A stretch of DNA of 18,004 bases from Hungatella sp. UBA5385. GTDB taxonomy: Bacteria; Bacillota; Clostridia; Lachnospirales; Lachnospiraceae. Position 1 is the stretch's first letter. Each line of letters opens with the position of its first letter. This document shows positions 12,990 through 18,004 of this stretch, one piece after another. The stretch covers positions 1 to 18,004 of the forward strand of contig DHOR01000055.1 in assembly GCA_002409995.1 (NCBI GenBank). Reading direction: 5' to 3'. Under the pieces are notes generated by a model that was not told the DNA's origin, did no database searches, and saw nothing but the letters and a program-made list of their open reading frames with translations. Both the position numbers and the translations under genes were made by a program.

Positions 12990-14954
12990 TTATTTCTTTT
13001 GTTCTTCTATGACATTAACAGTCTTAATTTCCTTTGTACGAATCTCGCGGCAGATATCATCAATAAAATCGCTGAGAGGGCGCTGTCCTTCGTCACCATT
13101 AAAACGGCTTCTTACGGATACCAGACCATCTTCTTCCTCTTTCTGACCAACCACCAGCATATAAGGAATCTTGTTCAGACGAGCCTCACGAATCTTATAG
13201 CCGATCTTCTCTGATCTCTCATCGATTGTGGCAAGAATTCCATTTGCTTTTAACTGCTCCTCTACTTTTGCCGCATAATCCTGATATTTCTCAGAAATAG
13301 GCAGGACTCTTACCTGCTCCGGACACAGCCAGGTTGGGAATGCACCTTCGTATTTTTCAATCAGCCATGCAAGAGTTCTCTCATAACATCCCATAGAGGT
13401 TCTGTGAATGATATAAGGACGTTTCTTGGTGCCGTCTTTGTCTACAAATGTCATATCAAAACGCTCTGCCAGGAACATATCCAGCTGAATAGTAATCATG
13501 GTATCTTCCTTGCCATATACGTTCTTTGCCTGAATATCAAGCTTAGGACCATAGAAAGCAGCTTCTCCCACTTCCTCTGTATAGTCGATGCCGATATGAT
13601 CCAGAATCTTTCTCATCATATCCTCTACTTCATCCCACATCTCCGGTGTTCCCATATATTTTTCTGGTTTATTCGGGTCCCATTTGGACATCTGGTAGGT
13701 TACATCGCCTTCCAGTCCCAGAGTTGTGAGACAGTATTTTGCAAGGTCCACACAGCCCTTGAATTCCTCTTCAATCTGATCTGGTCTTACAATCAGATGA
13801 CCCTCAGAGATTGTAAACTGACGAACACGAGTTAAACCGTGCATTTCCCCTGAATCCTCATTACGGAACAAAGTGGAAGTCTCACCATAACGGCATGGCA
13901 GATCACGGTAGGATTTCTGACTCTGTTTGTATACATAATACTGGAATGGACAAGTCATAGGACGGAGGGCAAATACCTCATCATCTGTTTCCTCATCTCC
14001 CAGAACAAACATGCCTTCTTTATAATGATCCCAGTGATCAGAAATCACATATAAATCCTTTTTAGCCATAAGAGGAGTTTTGGTTCTCATATAACCTCTC
14101 TTCTCCTCCTCGTCCTCAATCCATCTCTGAAGAGTCTGAACAATCTTGGCACCCTTTGGCATCAGCAGAGGAAGACCCTGACCGATTACATCAACAGTGG
14201 CAAATATCTCCAGCTCTCTTCCCAGCTTATTATGATCTCTGTTCTTAATATTAGCAAGATATTCCAGATATTCGTTTAACTCATCTTTTTTTGCAAATGC
14301 AGTACCATAGATACGGCTCAGCATTGCATTCTTCTCGCTGCCTCTCCAGTAAGCGCCTGAAGAAGAAGTAAGCTTAAATGCCTTAATTGGCTTTGTACTC
14401 ATCAAATGAGGGCCTGCACAAAGATCTGTAAAATCTCCCTGGCTGTAGAAGGAAATCTCCTCTCCTTCCGGAAGGTCTTCAATCAATTCCACCTTATATG
14501 GCTCTCCCTTTTCCTTCATGAATGCAATCGCTTCTTCTTTTGGAAGTGTAAAACGCTCAAGCTTGTGGCCTTCTTTGATGATTTTCTTCATCTCAGCCTC
14601 GATTTTATCAAGATCTTCCCTTGAAAATGAAGGGTTATCAAAATCATAGTAAAATCCGTTGTCAATGGAAGGCCCAATTGCCAGCTTTGCCTCAGGGAAT
14701 AAACGCTTCACTGCCTGAGCCAGAATATGGCTGGCTGTATGACGATATGCAGCCAGACCGGCAGGATCATTCACTGTAAGAATGCTTAAGTTGCAGTCAC
14801 GGTCAACAACAGTTCTTAAATCCACAACCTCTCCGTCCACTTCGCCTGCACAGGCATTTCTTGCAAGACCTTCACTGATATCTGCTGCTATATCAATGAC
14901 AGACAGACTGTTTTCATACTCTTTTACAGAGCCATCTTTTAATGTAATCTTCAT
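12990..14954 (-). CDS. thrS: Threonyl-tRNA synthetase
   Basis: This 654-residue class II synthetase charges tRNA-Thr. Domains in order: TGS (about 1-60); editing domain with HTASH (His72, His76) and CAGPH (Cys179, His183); catalytic domain with the zinc site at Cys335 (PMTCP), His386 (SEGHL) and His517 (IIHRTS), motif 2 around YRDLPCRYGETSTLFRNE and motif 3 around RTSMGCYERTLAWLIE; and an anticodon-binding domain from about 545. Key ligands are at the spacing of the E. coli enzyme, though FTISEGHL replaces the common FTQDDAH and motif 3 is divergent. AAGGAGA precedes the ATG. Expression is controlled by a T-box leader specific for threonine. Confidence 0.97.
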   Translation of the reverse strand: MKITLKDGSVKEYENSLSVIDIAADISEGLARNACAGEVDGEVVDLRTVVDRDCNLSILTVNDPAGLAAYRHTASHILAQAVKRLFPEAKLAIGPSIDNGFYYDFDNPSFSREDLDKIEAEMKKIIKEGHKLERFTLPKEEAIAFMKEKGEPYKVELIEDLPEGEEISFYSQGDFTDLCAGPHLMSTKPIKAFKLTSSSGAYWRGSEKNAMLSRIYGTAFAKKDELNEYLEYLANIKNRDHNKLGRELEIFATVDVIGQGLPLLMPKGAKIVQTLQRWIEDEEEKRGYMRTKTPLMAKKDLYVISDHWDHYKEGMFVLGDEETDDEVFALRPMTCPFQYYVYKQSQKSYRDLPCRYGETSTLFRNEDSGEMHGLTRVRQFTISEGHLIVRPDQIEEEFKGCVDLAKYCLTTLGLEGDVTYQMSKWDPNKPEKYMGTPEMWDEVEDMMRKILDHIGIDYTEEVGEAAFYGPKLDIQAKNVYGKEDTMITIQLDMFLAERFDMTFVDKDGTKKRPYIIHRTSMGCYERTLAWLIEKYEGAFPTWLCPEQVRVLPISEKYQDYAAKVEEQLKANGILATIDERSEKIGYKIREARLNKIPYMLVVGQKEEEDGLVSVRSRFNGDEGQRPLSDFIDDICREIRTKEIKTVNVIEEQKK

Positions 14955-14986
14955 GATCTTCTATCTCCTTTTCTTAAATAATCATA

Positions 14987-15107
14987 AGAGTCTGCTTTAC
15001 AGACTCTCGCGCCGGAGTGCAGTTGATTTATCAACCATACTACCTTAGCGCGGAGTGCGCATCCATAGCGGAGCATTTTTAATTGATAGAAGCACTTTCC
15101 TATCAAT
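14987..15107 (-). repeat. Hairpin-rich, GC-rich spacer between T-box and thrS
   Basis: This stretch has no gene. It contains perfect hairpins AGAGTCTG/CAGACTCT (14987-14994, 15000-15007), GTTGAT/ATCAAC (15022-15027, 15030-15035) and ATTGATAG/CTATCAAT (15082-15089, 15100-15107). It also has repeats of CGGAGTGC (15013-15020, 15051-15058) and a related CGGAGCA (15069-15075). The CG-rich words contrast with the AT-rich surroundings. It may be a small interspersed repeat or a second leader domain; which one cannot be told from a single copy. Confidence 0.5.
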
Positions 15108-15148
15108 AAAAAAAGCCCCTTCCTGTACGTTTCCATACAGAAAGGGAC
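15108..15148 (-). terminator. T-box regulated terminator
   Basis: On the minus strand GTCCCTTTCTGTA pairs with TACAGGAAGGGGC (13 pairs, two G-U), followed by a run of seven Ts. It competes with the antiterminator containing the T-box sequence. Confidence 0.93.
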
Positions 15149-15377
15149 GACTAAACATAGTTTCAATCGCGGTTCCACCCTAATTTGAGTGAACGGCTGT
15201 GCCGTCCAAACCACTTACTTTGATGATAACGGAATCACCGTTCCCGATTAAGGGACGCTCCGAGCTGGTCTTCTCTTATCATTTTTTGTAAACCGCTTCC
15301 ACCAATTGATGCGGTTCTCTCTGAACATTCCTGATTAGATACTGGTCTCTTCACAGCGTTAACTTTTTCTTTTATAC
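15108..15377 (-). promoter_or_regulatory. T-box riboswitch leader, threonine-specific
   Basis: The T-box sequence GGGTGGAACCGCG lies at 15168-15180. Upstream, the Stem I arm shows AGAGAG followed by AACCGC and GCGGTT around GGTGGAAG, and a base helix GCT..GAG with CTC..AGC. In the specifier loop, GAAGACCAGC gives ACC (15267-15269), a threonine codon, which agrees with thrS downstream. A terminator of 13 pairs (15136-15148 with 15115-15127) runs into seven Ts (15108-15114). Uncharged tRNA-Thr would stabilise the antiterminator and turn on thrS. Confidence 0.95.
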
Positions 15378-15383
15378 TTTCTG

Positions 15384-15411
15384 ATTATATCATGTCTCTG
15401 AATTTTGTCAA
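15384..15411 (-). promoter_or_regulatory. Promoter of the thrS T-box transcript
   Basis: Perfect TTGACA (15406-15411), a 16-base spacer and perfect TATAAT (15384-15389) on the minus strand. Confidence 0.92.
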
Positions 15412-15445
15412 GATTTTTTCTCACAGACTATTTTTACCTGTTTTT

Positions 15446-15467
15446 GAAAAAATTCCGTAGAATTCTT
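15446..15467 (-). terminator. Terminator of the AEC permease gene
   Basis: AAGAATTC pairs with GAATTTTT across a TACG loop closed by C-G, a stable tetraloop type, and runs into Ts. The stem starts within the stop codon of the permease gene. Confidence 0.7.
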
Positions 15468-16377
15468 ACAATAAAACAATCAAAGCAATTGTAATGGCAG
15501 CAATGCTTATGATAATAGACAGGGAGTTGACAGCGCTTGCCATCTCTATATCTCCTTTGATGGCTCCTGTAAATGCAGGTGCTGCTGATGATACAGGACC
15601 CAGGGATACAATGGCAAGAGTCTGCCGTATCTCCTGATTAAAGGGGGCCAGAAAGTAAAATCCAACAGCCATGGCAATTGCAATGGCATATCTTGTTATA
15701 AGGATTTTTACAATATCCTTCAGCTTCTCCTTTTCCATATTGATCTCAAATCCAATGCCAAGCATGAGAAGGGCCAGAAATGCATTGGCTCCGCCAACAG
15801 TATCCGCAAAATCAATAACCACTGAAGGCAGTTTAATGCTGAATATTCCCAGCACTGTCATAATAATATATGCATCAAAGGGCACAGAGGAAAACAACTT
15901 TTTCAGCATGCTCTTAATCGAAGGTACCTCATCCTCCCCTGCTACGGTACTTGCCAGACTGTAGGTCAAACCTGTACACATAACTGCATTACCCGCATCA
16001 AAAAGGCTTGTAGCAGCAAACCCTACAGGGCTTAAAAAACTCTGGACAAAGGGCATGGTGAAGTTACCGATGTTATAGCCGGACATATTGAGCATAGCAA
16101 ATGCCTTATCCTTTCTTGATCTGGACAAGTTCATCAGATAGCCCACAATAATTGTGACTATATTGCAGATCAGACCTATGACACATAGAATCAGCAGCGA
16201 ATAATCAATGGAAATTCTGCTGAAATTTGACACTATAGCTGCAGGTAATGTAATTTTTAAAACAATTCTGGAAATCAGATAAAAATCATTTGCATGAAAA
16301 AAACCTGCTTTTTTCAGCAGATATCCCATACAAATAATTGCCACAAATGCTGCTGCTTTTGCCAATACAACTGCCAT
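15466..16377 (-). CDS. AEC-family permease (auxin efflux carrier-like)
   Basis: This 303-residue membrane protein has about ten helices in two halves, as in bacterial AEC carriers. Visible pieces include an N-terminal CMGYLLKKAGFF, a central MLNMSGYNIGNFTMPF (helix-breaking N-x-G-N-F-x-x-P of the family) and a C-terminal SLGPVSSAAPAFTGA. Characterised relatives move malate, malonate or other carboxylates; the substrate here is not known. I chose the ATG at 16377 because GGAGG lies 5 bases upstream. The longer readings begin with TTG (16404) or with ATGs lacking a site. It follows ilvE across a terminator, with no separate promoter visible in the short gap. Confidence 0.88.
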   Translation of the reverse strand: MAVVLAKAAAFVAIICMGYLLKKAGFFHANDFYLISRIVLKITLPAAIVSNFSRISIDYSLLILCVIGLICNIVTIIVGYLMNLSRSRKDKAFAMLNMSGYNIGNFTMPFVQSFLSPVGFAATSLFDAGNAVMCTGLTYSLASTVAGEDEVPSIKSMLKKLFSSVPFDAYIIMTVLGIFSIKLPSVVIDFADTVGGANAFLALLMLGIGFEINMEKEKLKDIVKILITRYAIAIAMAVGFYFLAPFNQEIRQTLAIVSLGPVSSAAPAFTGAIKGDIEMASAVNSLSIIISIAAITIALIVLL

Positions 16378-16410
16378 TACTTCCTCCATTTCCATTGACT
16401 TCAATTACGT

Positions 16411-16442
16411 AAAAATGGCAGCACCGAATCTGGGGTGCTGCC
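16411..16442 (-). terminator. Terminator of ilvE
   Basis: GGCAGCACC (minus, 16434-16442) pairs with GGTGCTGCC (16417-16425) over an 8-base loop, followed by ATTTTT (16411-16416). It lies 16 bases after the ilvE stop and before the AEC gene. Confidence 0.9.
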
Positions 16443-16457
16443 GATTCATTGATTTAA

Positions 16458-17525
16458 TTATACTTCCACACTCCAGCCTTCCGGCCCATCAATCTCGCCT
16501 AACTGAATGCCTGTTATGGTATCGTAAAGTCTCTGTGTTACTTCACCGATCTTTCCTCCGCCGATTGACATTCTCTCTTCTTCAAAGCGAAGCTCTCCTA
16601 CAGGAGAAACTACCGCTGCAGTACCTGTACCAAAGCACTCCTCCATAGCTCCTGATTCAGCCGCTGCCACGATTTCATCTACAGAAATCTGTCTCTCCAC
16701 AACAGGAAGTCCCCACTGTTTACACAGAGTAATAACAGAATCTCTTGTAACACCAGGAAGAATACTGCCATTTAATTCTGGAGTAATAACAGTGCCATTG
16801 ATCTTGAAGAAAATGTTCATGGCTCCTACTTCTTCAATATATTTACGATGAACTCCATCCAGCCAAAGCACCTGGGAATATCCTTCGCTATGAGCCTTTA
16901 CCTGAGATGCCAAAGATGCAACATAGTTGCCTCCTGTCTTAGCCTCTCCGATTCCGCCCTTTACAGCTCTTACATATTCATCTTCAATCCAGATCTTAAC
17001 AGGGTCAAGACCGCTGGCATAATAGGCGCCTACAGGTGATAGAATGATCATGAATTTGTATGTATTAGATGGCCGCACACCCAGGAAAGGATCTGTAGCA
17101 ATCTGAAATGGTCTGATATAGAGAGAGGTTCCCGGCTTAGTGGGAATCCAGTCCTCATCAAGCTTTACAAGCTGCTTTAATGCCTCCAGGAAGATATCCT
17201 CAGGCAGTTCAGGCATACAAAGTCTGCGGTTGCTGCGGTTTGCACGCTCAATATTCTTATTTGGACGGAACAGAAGGATTCTGCCATCCTGGGATTTATA
17301 AGCCTTTAAGCCTTCAAACATCTCTTGTCCATAGTGAAACACCATAGCAGATGGGTCAAGCTCCAGTTTATGATAAGGGACGATTCTGGGGTCGTACCAG
17401 CCTTTTCCTTCTTCATAGTCCATCTCAAACATATGATCTGTGAAAATAGTTCCAAATGTCAATGGATTATCTGCGCCCGGCTTCTGCTTCGGACAAGTGG
17501 TTTTCTCAATTCTAATAGTCTGCAT
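16458..17525 (-). CDS. ilvE: Branched-chain amino acid aminotransferase (type II)
   Basis: This PLP enzyme moves the amino group between Leu, Ile or Val and 2-oxoglutarate. The 355-residue length and the sequence fit the longer BCAT2-like branch. Substrate and cofactor regions include FHYGQEMFEGLKAY (about 63-76), RPNKNIERANRSNRRL, and EAKTGGNYVAS, where Lys196 is the PLP-binding lysine. YIEEVGAMNIFF carries the conserved Glu region, and CFGTGTAAVVSPVG the phosphate-binding turn. An AAGGAAA site sits about 10 bases before the ATG, and a strong promoter lies upstream. A terminator separates it from the AEC permease, which could still be reached by readthrough. Confidence 0.96.
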   Translation of the reverse strand: MQTIRIEKTTCPKQKPGADNPLTFGTIFTDHMFEMDYEEGKGWYDPRIVPYHKLELDPSAMVFHYGQEMFEGLKAYKSQDGRILLFRPNKNIERANRSNRRLCMPELPEDIFLEALKQLVKLDEDWIPTKPGTSLYIRPFQIATDPFLGVRPSNTYKFMIILSPVGAYYASGLDPVKIWIEDEYVRAVKGGIGEAKTGGNYVASLASQVKAHSEGYSQVLWLDGVHRKYIEEVGAMNIFFKINGTVITPELNGSILPGVTRDSVITLCKQWGLPVVERQISVDEIVAAAESGAMEECFGTGTAAVVSPVGELRFEEERMSIGGGKIGEVTQRLYDTITGIQLGEIDGPEGWSVEV

Positions 17526-17585
17526 ATTGTATTTTTCCTTTCCTTACTCCTACCGGCATATCTGTCAGTTTTTTTGATTTATTTA

Positions 17586-17614
17586 ATTATCAGCCAAAAA
17601 GTTAGATCTGTCAA
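17586..17614 (-). promoter_or_regulatory. Promoter of ilvE
   Basis: Perfect TTGACA (17609-17614), 17 bases and GATAAT (17586-17591) on the minus strand. The word TGACAGAT overlaps the -35 and recurs 46 bases downstream (17560-17567). Confidence 0.85.
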
Positions 17615-17629
17615 TCAATATTCACTATT

Positions 17630-18004
17630 TTACTGTACCGAAATGGAATCGAAACCATAACCTTTAGTTATATAACGCGGTAATTCCATTCTAACTGTTT
17701 TCATTGGATTGACAGTCTGACAGATGATTAAGTCTCCTGTCATAGTAAGGAGCATTCCTGCATCTTCATAATTCATGCCCACTTTTTCTTTCATAAAATC
17801 ATACATCTGTCTTGTTGCTGCCTTCCATGCCTCTTCCACATTTTCTCTGGAAGCTATGGTAATCAGCTTGTCCTCTGTTTCAATCATAGGATATGGAACA
17901 CAGGATTGATTGCGGACTACATCTACCTTTACAGTGGCCTTTCCCTCCATTTCAAGTCCGCAGTCCTCCACTTCCCCGTCACCCATCACTGCATGGAAAT
18001 CCCC
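17630..18004 (-). CDS. Acetamidase/formamidase family protein, C-terminal part (start outside window)
   Basis: The reading frame is open to the window edge, so the N-terminus is missing and about 124 residues remain. GDFHAVMGDGE at the edge is the metal-site region of the acetamidase/formamidase family, followed by LEMEGKATVKVDV. The C-terminal DLIICQTVNPMKTVRMELPR is also typical. These enzymes split short amides to ammonia and the acid. The apparent GTG start at 17989 is not real because the conserved motif continues upstream of it. The stop lies 16 bases before the ilvE -35 box and no terminator is visible between them. The exact substrate is unknown. Confidence 0.88.
   Translation of the reverse strand, partial: GDFHAVMGDGEVEDCGLEMEGKATVKVDVVRNQSCVPYPMIETEDKLITIASRENVEEAWKAATRQMYDFMKEKVGMNYEDAGMLLTMTGDLIICQTVNPMKTVRMELPRYITKGYGFDSISVQ

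Noticed and set aside
14951..15214. Open frame of 87 codons upstream of thrS
   Set aside because: It lies across the T-box terminator and the hairpin-rich spacer, and its protein resembles nothing recognisable.
12498..16442. Shared GCAGCACC words in two distant terminators as a dispersed repeat
   Set aside because: The match is only the 8-9 base stem, the loops differ, and stems of this kind recur by chance.
1..18004. CRISPR array, phage genes, insertion sequence or toxin-antitoxin pair
   Set aside because: No regularly spaced repeats, transposase or integrase motifs, or paired small toxin-antitoxin genes were seen.

Overview
The window looks like a chromosomal core segment of a low-to-moderate-GC Firmicute, most likely a Clostridia member of the Lachnospiraceae type. 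This rests on strong AGGAGG-type ribosome binding sites, sigma-A promoters close to TTGACA-N17-TATAAT, a T-box leader before thrS, an infC-rpmI-rplT operon with an attenuator leader and an AUU start, tandem DUF1540 motifs, and tRNA genes without an encoded CCA. The genus cannot be fixed from the sequence alone. Most genes are ordinary housekeeping or transport genes, and most lie on the minus strand.

Layout. Positions 1-412 hold the 3' end of a tRNA (probably Leu), its terminator and a small DUF1905 protein on the plus strand. Positions 423-2787 hold a minus-strand two-gene operon for a LuxE-type acyl-protein synthetase followed by a LuxC-type acyl-CoA reductase, with a clear promoter. No luciferase (luxAB) or acyl-transferase (luxD) gene lies beside it, and this is the least ordinary metabolic module here. 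Positions 2847-4950 hold the ktrB-ktrA potassium uptake operon. Positions 5023-5208 hold tRNA-Asn with its own promoter and terminator(s). A GNAT acetyltransferase (5311-5739) is separated by a very long hairpin from the translation operon infC-rpmI-rplT (5897-7012). That operon is preceded by a structured leader (7077-7221) that looks like a ribosomal-protein L20 attenuator.

Positions 7281-9996 encode a BceAB-like ABC exporter (ATPase, then FtsX-type permease) without an adjacent two-component system. A half-size EamA transporter is transcribed away from it. Oligoendopeptidase F (10553-12322), a cysteine-rich double-DUF1540 protein (12538-12855) and thrS (12990-14954) follow on the minus strand. 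thrS is governed by a threonine T-box (15108-15377). Between the T-box terminator and the thrS ribosome binding site lies an odd, hairpin-rich, locally GC-rich stretch (14987-15107). Positions 15446-17614 carry an AEC-family permease and a branched-chain aminotransferase (ilvE), with a terminator between them. The window ends inside an acetamidase/formamidase gene.

How parts work together: infC, rpmI, rplT, thrS and the tRNAs serve translation and are controlled by RNA attenuators. KtrAB handles potassium uptake. LuxE and LuxC together would activate a fatty acid and reduce it to an aldehyde. IlvE makes or degrades branched-chain amino acids and may feed or share transcripts with the AEC permease. 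I did not find a phage, insertion sequence, CRISPR array or defence system.
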